A DNA stretch of 64,000 nt from Alphaproteobacteria bacterium (GCA_030835385.1 JAURPI010000017.1:62001-126000), one strand, 5' to 3'. Counted from the first letter of the stretch, positions 27,426 through 36,530 are shown. Notes: generated from the letters alone by a model not told the origin. Translations and numbers: made by a program.

Positions 27426-29423
27426 TCAGACAACGGCTTGCATCGACTGATCAATAGCCGGCTTGTTGCCCGCACCTTCGGCCCGGATGTACACATTATC
27501 CCTTTGGTATATGTCGATGACCTTTTTAATTTCTGCAGCATCTTCATAGGGATTTACCATAGGGTTCTTAGCCCAGGCGTCATTCCGAATACCGCGATCT
27601 GCCGCATATTTGTGGGCGTAAACCACAGGATCATCCCAAGCCGCTAAATTGCCTTTGACATCCGACCGGGCACGGCGCAGAGCTGTCATATCGAGTGACC
27701 CCACCAAGGGTACCGCGCCTGGTCCATCAACAATGCATTGGAGCGACCCGTCATAGTTGACGACCTTTGAATAGCCGCGCTGCATCGCGCCGGGGAAGCT
27801 CAAACCCTCTCCTCGAAATTCACCGCCGTGACCAGCAGTAAGAAGATAGGAGGTGTTTTCGAATGCTCGCACATGACGGGCGATATCCCACCCCCGCCGC
27901 CTAACATTATGTGGCTCCGAAGTCGGGTGAATTATCACCTCAGCGCCGCGCTTAACCATGGCTCTGTGGGTCTCACCAAAATTCATATCGAAACAGATGA
28001 CGGTGCACAGCTTTCCGAGCGGTGTATCCGCAACCGGAAAAAGGTGATCGTAACCATAACGATCAACGTATTCCGTATAGACACTGCCTGGTGTGGTGTC
28101 AGGCAAGCGACCGAAGACATCCGCGCAATGAATCTTGCGGTATAAGTGAATCAAATTTCCGTTGTCATCGAAAATAAAAGCCGAATTGAAAAACCGGTCC
28201 GGCCACGCGGGATCGAACTCAAAGACACCACCAGAGACAAAGGTTTTGTTGTCTTGAGCAAACTTCGCCAGTTGATCAGATTCGGGTCCAGGAAAGGTAA
28301 TCCCGATCTTGCTGGCGATATGTCCTAAGCTGCTACCGAGTTGGCTAACTGCGCCGGTCAGGAAAAACTCGGGAAACACAACCAACTTGACCCCTGGCGA
28401 ACGGGCAAAAGGTCCGACCACGTACAACGCAGTTTTTAGATTCTCCTGACGACACTCCGATAAGTGATCAGGATTCAATGCGACACGGGTCACCGTCTGC
28501 CCCAGCACCGCGTCATAGCGATCAATTCGATCGTCTTCAGAGCGAGCAGGCTTGATCGATGCCGCTACTTTTTCCTGCCCTGCCGCAATCCACTCCTTGC
28601 GGGATGCTGGGGAAGGCGGCGCATTTGAGGCTTCTTGAGCATAGCCGTCTGCATATAACCTCATGCGCACAATAGCTGGCAGGTTGCCCATCGGTTCTTC
28701 CCGGCGACGGCGCAAACTTTCAATATCAATATCACCGACAATGAAAGACTCATCTGAAGACGCGCGGAGCTCTGTGCCCCACATCTCAGCAACTGCCGTC
28801 GCCGTGGGGAGTCTATTGGTCTTGCCATCTATCGTGACTGAACTGGCTGACGCAGATGCGACGTAAGCTAGGTTTTCATATGATCGTGCTTGACGGGCTT
28901 TTTGCCGAATGTCGAACAACTTGTCTGTTCGCTCGCGACTAGGGTTTAAAATGACTTCGGCGCCACTAGTGATGAGAGAGCGCACGATATGCGGTGACAA
29001 CACATCTTCGCCGCACAGAATGCCAACTTGGCCTTCGGCTGTGAGCGCCACAGGAAAGTCTGCGGGTTGAGAAGCGTCGGAGACAGTGTCTGTGAATCCT
29101 TCGATCAAGTCCGGCATAATTTTTGGCATTCGGATTTGCAACTCACCGGTAGGGTTGACCAGATACCCTACTGTGCGTGAACTTCCGTCACCGTCGATCA
29201 CATAGGCTGACCCACACAAAGAAATAGAATGAGTTTTGGCCAGTGCTGACAGGGCTGCAACAACATCACTTTCTGAAACTGCTTGGTCAGGCCCGCCATC
29301 ACCATGAGGAAGAAGCACCAATGTCCCTTCCGGCTCAATCACGGTTTGGAGCGCCTGTTCTATAACTCTTGAGAGCGCGTCCTTAGCGGTTGATGGAGTC
29401 CAAGGAGTTTGCAACAAAATCAT
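27426..29423 (-). CDS. two-domain nitrilase-fold amidohydrolase (paralog C)
   Basis: A 665-residue protein, closest to paralog B from end to end. C-terminal fold: Glu352 (VVFPEFFLTG), Lys430 (HLYRKIHCAD), Cys477 (TVICFDMNFGE). N-terminal fold: His40 instead of Glu (LLPHGDG), Lys101 and Cys137 (ILCGEDVLSPH) retained. The linker (about 240-330) contains the LRRRRE-type segment shared by all three copies. ATG 29423 is the first gene of the second leftward operon and is divergent from the radical SAM gene. The reaction is probably hydrolysis or transfer at a C-N bond; the specific substrate is not readable. Confidence 0.88.
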   Translation of the reverse strand: MILLQTPWTPSTAKDALSRVIEQALQTVIEPEGTLVLLPHGDGGPDQAVSESDVVAALSALAKTHSISLCGSAYVIDGDGSSRTVGYLVNPTGELQIRMPKIMPDLIEGFTDTVSDASQPADFPVALTAEGQVGILCGEDVLSPHIVRSLITSGAEVILNPSRERTDKLFDIRQKARQARSYENLAYVASASASSVTIDGKTNRLPTATAVAEMWGTELRASSDESFIVGDIDIESLRRRREEPMGNLPAIVRMRLYADGYAQEASNAPPSPASRKEWIAAGQEKVAASIKPARSEDDRIDRYDAVLGQTVTRVALNPDHLSECRQENLKTALYVVGPFARSPGVKLVVFPEFFLTGAVSQLGSSLGHIASKIGITFPGPESDQLAKFAQDNKTFVSGGVFEFDPAWPDRFFNSAFIFDDNGNLIHLYRKIHCADVFGRLPDTTPGSVYTEYVDRYGYDHLFPVADTPLGKLCTVICFDMNFGETHRAMVKRGAEVIIHPTSEPHNVRRRGWDIARHVRAFENTSYLLTAGHGGEFRGEGLSFPGAMQRGYSKVVNYDGSLQCIVDGPGAVPLVGSLDMTALRRARSDVKGNLAAWDDPVVYAHKYAADRGIRNDAWAKNPMVNPYEDAAEIKKVIDIYQRDNVYIRAEGAGNKPAIDQSMQAVV

Positions 29424-29567
29424 GGCGGCTTGTCCCTTGCTTTTATCGGCTTCTGGTCGGCTTGACCTTGCGGTGTTCCTTTGGGAAAGCCTAGAACAGG
29501 TCTACTCATATCCCTCACGCGAACACCGCGCTCTAGATTGCCTACTATGACCCACCAGGACCACCGC

Positions 29568-30626
29568 ATGCAAAATACGACCGCGACCACACTGGCCGTA
29601 TTGGTCTCAGAGGGGCTGATTGATTCAGCGGATGTCGATGCCTTGAAGGAGGTCGCAGAGAAGTACGCTATTGCCGCTCCGCGACATTTGATCGACTTGA
29701 TAGATCAATCCGCAACAAATGACCCCATCGCGATGCAAATCATTCCGTCCGAAGCAGAACTCAAGACTTCGCCGGACGAGCGACCCGATCCGATTGGCGA
29801 CCATACCTTCAGCCCAGTCAAAGGACTGGTACATCGCTACCCCGATCGCGTGCTTCTAAAAGTACATAGCGCCTGCGCCGTATATTGTCGGTTCTGTTTC
29901 CGACGCGAGATGGTAGGTCCAAGCGGCGACGCGATGGATGAGACCGATATCACCGCAGCGCTCGCTTACATTGGAGACCGCCCCAATATTTCGGAGGTCA
30001 TTCTCACGGGTGGCGACCCTCTTGTTCTTTCGCCTCAGCGACTTACCAAGCTCTTGGACGCGTTAGATCAAGTTGATCATGTTCAGGTCGTAAGATTTCA
30101 CACACGCCTACCAGTTGCCGCGCCAGACCGAATCACTAATGAGCTGGTAAATGTGTTGTCGAAACCACGAGCAACCGTATATGTCGCCGTTCACAGCAAT
30201 CATGCCCGAGAATTATCGGACGACGCGGTCGCGGCCTGTAATCGACTGGCTAGGGCTGGCATCCCCCTGGTTGGACAGACTGTTCTGCTGAAGGGGGTCA
30301 ATGACACGGCCGACTCATTAGCAGCTTTATTTCGCGCAATGGTCCGGGCACGCATAACGCCTTACTATCTGCATCACCCAGATCTGGCCCCTGGCACCAA
30401 TCATTTCCGGGTGCCGATTGAGGCTGGCCAAGCCCTGATGAAGCACCTCCGGGGACAGGTCTCAGGTCTGGCCCTCCCCACCTATATGCTCGATATCCCC
30501 GGGGGATACGGCAAAGTGCCTATCGGTCCGTCTTATCTCAAAACCACCGATCACGGCCTGACCCTTGTTGAAGACGTCAACGGCGAAACTCACCGATATC
30601 CGCCATCAGAAGACGACCCCGCATAG
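29568..30626 (+). CDS. lysine 2,3-aminomutase-like radical SAM protein (EpmB/KamA type)
   Basis: A 352-residue radical SAM enzyme. The cluster motif Cys103-x3-Cys107-x2-Cys110 (ACAVYCRFCFRR), the GGDPLVLSP loop and PLPTYMLDIPGGYGKVP-like segment (ALPTYMLDIPGGYGKVP) mark the lysine aminomutase family. Length and a short C-terminus fit EpmB, which makes beta-lysine for modifying elongation factor P, but no epmA or efp is nearby. ATG 29568 is chosen because AGGA lies seven bases upstream; an in-frame ATG at 29547 lacks one. Confidence 0.88.
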   Translation: MQNTTATTLAVLVSEGLIDSADVDALKEVAEKYAIAAPRHLIDLIDQSATNDPIAMQIIPSEAELKTSPDERPDPIGDHTFSPVKGLVHRYPDRVLLKVHSACAVYCRFCFRREMVGPSGDAMDETDITAALAYIGDRPNISEVILTGGDPLVLSPQRLTKLLDALDQVDHVQVVRFHTRLPVAAPDRITNELVNVLSKPRATVYVAVHSNHARELSDDAVAACNRLARAGIPLVGQTVLLKGVNDTADSLAALFRAMVRARITPYYLHHPDLAPGTNHFRVPIEAGQALMKHLRGQVSGLALPTYMLDIPGGYGKVPIGPSYLKTTDHGLTLVEDVNGETHRYPPSEDDPA

Positions 30627-30704
30627 CCCTTTGAGACTCCGGGCTGAGACCGGTATGGTTAGGCCAGCCCGTTTCGGGTTTGGGGAAAAACAGGGGATCG
30701 ATTG

Positions 30705-32084
30705 ATGGATAACTTTGCCGGCGTTTTGGGTGTGATCAGCGGTTGGGTCTGGCTGATCATGATGTTTCCACTGCTGGGCATCGGCCTCTATCTCACCATT
30801 GGACTGAAAGGCATGTCGATCCGGCGCCTACCAGAGGCGCTCCGTGTTCTGTGCAGTAAAGACGCCAGCGAAGATGCAAGCGGCGATGGAGAAATCTCGC
30901 CCTTTAAAGCTTTGATGACGGCGCTCTCAGCAACTGTCGGCACGGGCAATATCGCTGGTGTTGCCACAGCCATTTTCCTTGGTGGTCCCGGCGCGATCTT
31001 CTGGATGTGGATGACAGCTTTCGTTGGCATGGCCACGAAATATGGCGAAGCGGTCATGGCCGTCCATTTCCGTGAAATCGACGAAGATGGCCGCTACGTC
31101 GGCGGACCGATGTACTACATCAAGAACGGCCTCGGTCCGAAGTGGGCCTGGCTGGGCACGACGTTTGCCCTGCTCGCCATCGCCGCCGGTCTTGGAGCTG
31201 GGAACACGGTACAAGCAAACTCTATTTCAGATGTGGTTGAGTCCAACTTGGGTGTGCCCATGTGGATGACTGCTTTTGTCGTCCTCACATTGACAGCAAT
31301 GGTTTTGATTGGGGGCATTCAACGCATCGCTCAGGTGGCTGGTAAGTTGGTTCCGATCATGGTGGTGTTCTATGTCAGCGCCAGCGTCATCATTTTGGCG
31401 ATGTATGTAGGCGACATACCAGCCGCCCTTGCCATGATTGTCTCAGACGCCTTCACCGGAACAGCCGCGACGGGTGGTTTTGCCGGCGCTGCTGTTATGG
31501 CGGCCATCCGCTTTGGGGTTGCTCGTGGAATTTTCTCAAATGAAGCGGGCCTGGGCTCAGCCCCCATTGCGCACGCTGCAGCGAAAACCAACGACCCTGT
31601 TCGTCAAGGTGCCATTGGCATGCTCGGGACGTTCATCGATACCATTCTTGTTTGCACCATGACGGCTTTGGTTATCATCGTGACAGGGGCATGGACCAGT
31701 GGCGAGAACGGCGCGACGATGACAGCGCTGGCCTTCGACACGGCCCTGCCCTACGGCAACTACATTGTCGTGTTCGCTCTCATGGTCTTTGCCTTCACGA
31801 CCATTTTAGGCTGGAGTTACTACGGCGAGCGCTGCGCCGAATACCTGTTTGGCCCGAAAGCGATCACGCCTTTTCGAGTGCTGTGGTGTGCGGCGATCCC
31901 TGTGGGCGCCCTCACCGGTTTGGAAATCATCTGGCTCATGGCCGACATCATGAATGCTTTGATGGCAGTGCCAAATCTACTCGCACTGCTACTGCTTAGC
32001 CCAATTATCTTTAAAATAACCTCAGACCGTCTATCCGGCGGTCGCAAACTGGTTGAACGCGAAGAACATCATCCAGCCGAATAA
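30705..32084 (+). CDS. sodium/alanine (AGCS) symporter
   Basis: A 459-residue integral membrane transporter of the alanine/glycine:cation symporter family, with about ten or eleven hydrophobic helices. Signatures are SATVGTGNIAGVATAIFLGG near residues 76-95, MATKYGEAVMAVHFRE, GGPMYYIKNGLG, and ARGIFSNEAGLGSAPIAHA. These proteins import alanine or glycine with Na. ATG 30705 has GGGGA seven bases upstream. It follows the radical SAM gene by 78 bases. Confidence 0.94.
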   Translation: MDNFAGVLGVISGWVWLIMMFPLLGIGLYLTIGLKGMSIRRLPEALRVLCSKDASEDASGDGEISPFKALMTALSATVGTGNIAGVATAIFLGGPGAIFWMWMTAFVGMATKYGEAVMAVHFREIDEDGRYVGGPMYYIKNGLGPKWAWLGTTFALLAIAAGLGAGNTVQANSISDVVESNLGVPMWMTAFVVLTLTAMVLIGGIQRIAQVAGKLVPIMVVFYVSASVIILAMYVGDIPAALAMIVSDAFTGTAATGGFAGAAVMAAIRFGVARGIFSNEAGLGSAPIAHAAAKTNDPVRQGAIGMLGTFIDTILVCTMTALVIIVTGAWTSGENGATMTALAFDTALPYGNYIVVFALMVFAFTTILGWSYYGERCAEYLFGPKAITPFRVLWCAAIPVGALTGLEIIWLMADIMNALMAVPNLLALLLLSPIIFKITSDRLSGGRKLVEREEHHPAE

Positions 32085-32107
32085 AAGTTTCATAAGGTAA
32101 CCGCACC

Positions 32108-33367
32108 ATGGCGACTCATCATCAGATTCTTATCATTGGAGGCGGTAGCGCCGGTATTACGGTTGCTGCGTCGCTACAAAACCACACCCATGACGGTGAG
32201 CTAGATATCGCCATCATTGAACCGTCAGCGGATCATTACTATCAGCCGGCGTTCACACTGGTTGGCGGCGGTGCGTACAGCCTGAGCAAAACGCGCCGGG
32301 ATGAAGCCAATTTGATTCCCAGCGATGTGACGTGGATCAAAGATGTAGCGGCGAATATTGACCCAGATGCAAAAAAAGTAAGTCTCAGCAGTGGCGGAGA
32401 CGTGAGCTACGACTTTCTCGTGGTCTGCCCTGGCCTGGTCTGCAACTGGAACGGCATCGAAGGTCTAGCGGAAAGCCTAGGATCCAACGGCGTATGCTCT
32501 AATTATGCGCCAGAGCACGTGGAATACACCTGGGAAACCTTGAAGGCTTTCCCGAGAGGCGGCACAGCTCTATTCAGTCAGCCCGCGATGCCGATCAAGT
32601 GCCCAGGCGCACCGCAAAAGATCGCCTATCTTGCGGCAGATTATTTACGTAAGGGCGGCGTACTCCAGGATTGCAACCTACACTTCCTGCCTCAGGGGCC
32701 ATCTATGTTTGGGGTCCCGTTCTTTGCCCGCGAACTGGCAAAGATTGCCGACGAATACGGCATTCACAAACACTTTCATCACAACCTGACCAAGATCGAC
32801 GGCGCTAACAAACGCGCGACCTTTGCCGTGAACGGCGGTGATGACGAGGGCAAAACCGTGGAGATGAATTTCGACATGCTTCACGCTGTACCACCTCAAA
32901 GTCCACCTGAGGTGTTAAAAAATTCCTCCGTATCGAACGAAGGTGGCTGGATCGATGTACATCAACATACAATGCAATCAACGAAATATCCCAACGTGTT
33001 TGGCCTGGGGGATGCCTGTTCAACCCCCAACTCCAAAACCGCTGCAGCAGTGCGCAAGCAAGCCCCGGTGGTGGTCCGCAATCTCCTGGCTTTAATCAGC
33101 GGCGGCAGCATCGAAGAGGGCTACGACGGTTACGGCTCCTGCCCGCTGACAACCTCTTACGGCAAGGTGCTGATGGCTGAATTCACATACGGCGGCAAGG
33201 TCACACCGACATTCCCACTCGACCCACGCGCAGAGCGGCGCTCATACTGGTGGATCAAAAAAACCGGCTTACCAATGATGTACTGGAACTACATGCTCAG
33301 GGGCCACGAAGCCTTTCCAGAACACAACACCGGCTACGACGCTCCGGAAGACGCTTTACGGCAGTAG
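32108..33367 (+). CDS. sqr: sulfide:quinone oxidoreductase
   Basis: A 419-residue FAD/NAD-fold flavoprotein. The FAD dinucleotide loop IIGGGSAGITVA is at 9-20 and the second FAD contact GLGDACSTPNSKTAAAV near 299-315. Cys107, Cys165 (PIKCPGAPQK) and Cys345 (GSCPLTTSYG) are candidates for the SQR cysteines; the pattern resembles type II, mitochondrial-like SQR. It oxidises sulfide at the membrane and reduces quinone. No persulfide dioxygenase or rhodanese gene is adjacent. Start ATG 32108, 23 bases after the symporter. Confidence 0.88.
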   Translation: MATHHQILIIGGGSAGITVAASLQNHTHDGELDIAIIEPSADHYYQPAFTLVGGGAYSLSKTRRDEANLIPSDVTWIKDVAANIDPDAKKVSLSSGGDVSYDFLVVCPGLVCNWNGIEGLAESLGSNGVCSNYAPEHVEYTWETLKAFPRGGTALFSQPAMPIKCPGAPQKIAYLAADYLRKGGVLQDCNLHFLPQGPSMFGVPFFARELAKIADEYGIHKHFHHNLTKIDGANKRATFAVNGGDDEGKTVEMNFDMLHAVPPQSPPEVLKNSSVSNEGGWIDVHQHTMQSTKYPNVFGLGDACSTPNSKTAAAVRKQAPVVVRNLLALISGGSIEEGYDGYGSCPLTTSYGKVLMAEFTYGGKVTPTFPLDPRAERRSYWWIKKTGLPMMYWNYMLRGHEAFPEHNTGYDAPEDALRQ

Positions 33368-33370
33368 GAT

Positions 33371-33820
33371 CTAGTCGCAATCAGCCCAGACCTGCTGCGT
33401 AATCGACGCGTCGTAGTGACGGGCCGCTACCGCTGACAACAGCACAGCGGTCAGCGCGGACACAGGGCCGAATACAGTCGCTGCGCCTTGGTTTAACGCC
33501 CCTTGGGAATCTGGCGCTGCGCAATCTCCCAAACTGAGTGAGCCGTTCCAGTTCATGGGCAACTTGAATTCAAAAGCATCCGTATCAATCAGCCCCGACA
33601 CAAGGCAATGGGTGGGGAGTCCGTTTGATGCGCCGGTCCACTCTGCTGTTTTGACTTCCACCGTTGCGCCCACCAGAGATTTGTAGTCAATCGTGTGGTG
33701 AGCAACGCAAGTGGCATTCTCAATAGCCAGCCACGGATTAGCATCATCCGAAATCGCCAGTGCAGGGCTGGAGGCCATCAAAATAACCATAGGCAGAATT
33801 CTATTTGTCATGGACTTCAC
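33371..33820 (-). pseudogene. tannase/feruloyl esterase family remnant
   Basis: A 149-residue frame with a good signal peptide (ILPMVILMASSPALA) followed by the tannase-family start: VEVKTAEWTGASNGLPTHC, a GLID strand and FKLPMNWNG. A normal tannase has more than 450 residues; here the glycine-rich core after WNG is missing, a fragment resembling the nucleophile region (AARHYDASITQQVW) follows directly, and the frame stops at 33371. The catalytic Cys-Ser-Gly nucleophile site and all of the C-terminal half are absent. This is best explained by internal deletion plus truncation against the sqr gene. A short functional protein cannot be excluded. Confidence 0.6.
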
Positions 33821-33902
33821 TTTATCAACCGCGACTAGACCTGGACAGAGATACGGTATTTTATCGTATGCTTCTTAAGCGCTCTTTCAAGGAAACAGCC
33901 TT

Positions 33903-34730
33903 ATGACAAATGCCCCTCTGCGACGCACCTACGTTCAAGGCCGAAACGGTCAAATTCATCTGCGTATGGCCGGAAACCCCGGCGGCGACAAACGCCCCAT
34001 GTTGTGCTTCCACCTCAGCCCGTCATCGAGCGTGGTCTATGAGAACTGGTTGGCCGAAATGGGCAAAGATCGCTTCATCGTCGCGCCTGACACCCCCGGC
34101 TACGGTATGTCTGACTTCCCACCAGAACAACCGACCATCAGCACATTCGCTGAGGCTATGACAGAGGTGATGGACGCTTTGGAGATTCAAGAAGCCGATA
34201 TCATGGGCTACCACACCGGCTCAAAAACCTGCGTCGAGCTGGCGCGGCAGCAACCCGATCGGATCAATCACCTCGTCCTTATCTCGGCGCCGATATACAC
34301 CAAAGCGGATTTGGCCAAACAGAATTCGGAAATGGGCAGCCCTGATACGCCCGTCGCAGACGGCTCCCACCTCTTACATTCCTGGGCGGGACTGTGGCGT
34401 TGGCGTGGCCCGCAACAAACCCCAGCAGATATCATGCATGCTTACCCGGATCATATTCGGGGTGGCGAACGCAAACACTGGGGTCATGCCGCAGCGTTTT
34501 CTTACACCTATCCTGAGAATATCCCAGCGGTGAAACAGCCGATTCTGGTGATCAACACCAACGATGACTTGGTGGTCTATACCCGACGCGTCAAGGAACA
34601 TCTATCCAACGGCAAGATCATTGAGCTGATGGATTGGGGCCATGGATTCCTGGACTATCACACAGAAGAAACAGCCGCGTTTGTGCGGCCATTCCTCGAC
34701 GAGGACATTTGGCCTGACACAGCCGGGTGA
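33903..34730 (+). CDS. alpha/beta-fold protein with histidine in the nucleophile elbow
   Basis: A 275-residue alpha/beta hydrolase-fold protein. LCFHLSPSSSVVYENW is the oxyanion region, DTPGYGMSDFP is typical, and the elbow reads GYHTGS with His104 where Ser is expected. A candidate acid lies in INTNDDLVVY and the usual histidine in MDWGHGFLDYH. Loss of Ser suggests a non-hydrolytic reaction or a different chemistry. AAGGAAA precedes ATG 33903. It is followed 142 bases later by a related gene with the same substitution. Confidence 0.85.
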   Translation: MTNAPLRRTYVQGRNGQIHLRMAGNPGGDKRPMLCFHLSPSSSVVYENWLAEMGKDRFIVAPDTPGYGMSDFPPEQPTISTFAEAMTEVMDALEIQEADIMGYHTGSKTCVELARQQPDRINHLVLISAPIYTKADLAKQNSEMGSPDTPVADGSHLLHSWAGLWRWRGPQQTPADIMHAYPDHIRGGERKHWGHAAAFSYTYPENIPAVKQPILVINTNDDLVVYTRRVKEHLSNGKIIELMDWGHGFLDYHTEETAAFVRPFLDEDIWPDTAG

Positions 34731-34872
34731 GGATCAAAAAATATTTTCGATTTAGCGAGGAACGAGCCCATGCACCACAAAAATACAAACGAGCCCCACT
34801 TGCACCGTCTTCCTTCGTAGCCCATTTGTGGCAGAATAACCGCCAATACATCTAGGACGGGGAGAAAACATC

Positions 34873-35661
34873 ATGAAGCGCGGCTACGTCGATTCAGATA
34901 TGGGGCAGATGCATTATTGGAAAACGGGCAGCGGACCCAACTTGGTACTGCTTCATCAATCCACCCAAACCGCTGAAGAATACAAGGCCATGGCGGCCTT
35001 CCTGGAAGACAAATACACCGTGTGGGCGATTGAGTGGCTGGGGCATGGCATGACCGACGACCCCACCCGTGAGCCGGAAATGGCCGACTATACGCGCACC
35101 GTGATTCAAGCTATGGACGCGCTGGACATCGACAAAGCCGCTATGCTCGGCCATCACGGCGGCGGGTCCATCTGCGTCGATATCGCCGCCCAACAGCCCG
35201 ATCGAGTGACCCATGTCATTGCGTCGGGCACGGGCCACCGCAGCCCCGAAGAACTGGAAGAGCTGCTCAAGCACCGCACAGATACGGCTCAGCCGGAAAT
35301 CACAGCGGACGGCGCTTTCCTCAACAAGATGTGGGGTATCTACGCCACACTCGGCGGCCCGAAGACACCCATGAGCCTGATGCACCGGGTATTTTTGGTG
35401 AATATGAAAGAACGCATGCGGCCCTACGATGCCCACGATCCGATTCTCAAGTGGAACAAGGCCGAGGCCTGCGCCAAGCTGACCTGCCCGGTGTTACTTA
35501 TGCAAGGCGAGTTGGATACCTTTGTCACCGGCCAAGAGAAACTACTGGACGTCATCAAAAATTCACGGCGGGTGGTCATGCCCGACGTCGGGGCTTTTTT
35601 GTTTTATGAAGCACCTGAAGAGATCGCCAAGGTGGTGGATGAGTTTTTAAGCGAGGGGTAA
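34873..35661 (+). CDS. alpha/beta-fold protein lacking both Ser nucleophile and catalytic His
   Basis: A 262-residue alpha/beta hydrolase-fold protein. LVLLHQSTQTAEEY is the oxyanion region, and EWLGHGMTDDP follows. The elbow GHHGGG has His95 in place of Ser. The C-terminal position normally holding the catalytic His reads DVGAFLFYEAPEEIA, with Ala241 instead. The acid segment LMQGELDTFV remains. The fold is intact, so this may be a non-enzymatic or redirected member. GGAGAAA lies before ATG 34873. Confidence 0.85.
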   Translation: MKRGYVDSDMGQMHYWKTGSGPNLVLLHQSTQTAEEYKAMAAFLEDKYTVWAIEWLGHGMTDDPTREPEMADYTRTVIQAMDALDIDKAAMLGHHGGGSICVDIAAQQPDRVTHVIASGTGHRSPEELEELLKHRTDTAQPEITADGAFLNKMWGIYATLGGPKTPMSLMHRVFLVNMKERMRPYDAHDPILKWNKAEACAKLTCPVLLMQGELDTFVTGQEKLLDVIKNSRRVVMPDVGAFLFYEAPEEIAKVVDEFLSEG

Positions 35662-35699
35662 CCTTCTCGCCACATCCCGACTGATACATATGCGTATAA

Positions 35700-35741
35700 G
35701 GGGGATGCGGAAATTCGCTATACCTTTTCTGGGCATCCCCA
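35700..35741 (+). terminator. possible hairpin terminator after the second alpha/beta gene
   Basis: GGGGATGC (35701-35708) can pair with GCATCCCC (35733-35740), an eight-base perfect stem with a 24-base loop, 39 bases after the gene stop. It is followed by ATTTAT, not a true T run, so Rho-independent function is uncertain. Confidence 0.3.
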
Positions 35742-35791
35742 TTTATACCGGCGCCGAAATCACCGGATAGCGCCGGAGCGCGCCCATAGCA

Positions 35792-35947
35792 TTTGACACA
35801 AAATTCTGGGACAAGATTGCCGACAAATATGCGGCATCGCCCATCAAAAACATGGAAGCCTACGAGCAAACCATGGGCCGGACCCGAACCTTCTTGACGA
35901 AGTAGAGTAAAGCCTTAGAGGTCGCTTGTGGCACGGGTTCAAAATGA
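35792..35947 (+). pseudogene. class I SAM-dependent methyltransferase remnant
   Basis: In one frame the sequence encodes FWDKIADKYAASPI, MEAYEQTMGRTRTFLTK, a TAG stop (35903-35905), then SKALEVACGTGS and a TGA (35945-35947). The pattern is the N-terminus of a class I methyltransferase up to motif I (normally LELGCGTGS), where S-adenosylmethionine binds. The rest of the fold is absent: the following bases belong to a different gene remnant on the other strand. No start codon or ribosome site is seen before 35792. Confidence 0.75.
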
Positions 35948-36530
35948 TTGCCCGGGCTAATGCGAAAGCCGCCTCCGCCCGTTGCAGGTATTCGGTCACC
36001 AACAAGGACTGCGCAAGAATCATATACGAGTAAACCGTATCCAAGCCAGATTCGGCTGGAGCAAGCTATGATTCTACAAAAGCAAGCGTTTCTTTCAGGT
36101 GATCAAAATCCTCAATCTCAAACTGAAAGTACGCCAGTTTCGAAATATAAGTCGTATGCGCCGATATGGAGTGCGGTTCTGATTCTTTCCAGTGCTGCCG
36201 TGCCGCAAGAAATGTCTTTCTCAAAGTCGCACGCGCGTCGTCGTTAAACCCGACACGAACTTGGGTCTCGGCAATACAAACAACATGAGAAAGTTTTTGA
36301 TTGAGTGAGAACGCGTAAGACGCAATGTCAGCCGCTTCCATCAATGCCATGCGGCTCTCCTCCTGCAAGCTTTTTTCAAAGTGCTCAACCGCATCTTCAA
36401 CTAAGGAAGTGACGCGCCTATCGATCAGGTCTCCCCAATCGCAACCCCTAATCCAAGGGACGTGATGAAGTGAACCAATAGCAGCAGCTTCTTGAGCGTA
36501 AACTTGGTCGGGGGTCAGCGAAAACAGCAA
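35948..36530 (-). pseudogene. helical-repeat (TPR-like) exported protein remnant
   Basis: A minus-strand frame begins with what looks like the end of a signal peptide (LLFSLTPDQVYAQEAAA), but only TTG is available as start at 36530 and an in-frame stop lies just upstream. About 150 residues of amphipathic helices follow, with TPR-like spacing (KLSHVVCIAETQVRVGFNDD). A TAG at about 36066-36068 interrupts it, after which the same frame continues through DTVYSYMILAQSLLVTEYLQ and AFALARAI until about 35948. There it meets the methyltransferase remnant. I do not recognise the family. Confidence 0.55.

Noticed and set aside
30640-30671. Possible TPP-like riboswitch or terminator before the alanine symporter (CTGAGA motif; CGGGCT/AGCCCG stem)
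   Set aside because: Only a six-base stem and one short motif fit; the remaining conserved riboswitch elements are absent and only 78 bases lie between the genes. The T run is too short for a confident terminator.
30927-31214. Open frames opposite the alanine symporter
   Set aside because: They are shadows of a strongly coding strand, with no start context or family resemblance.
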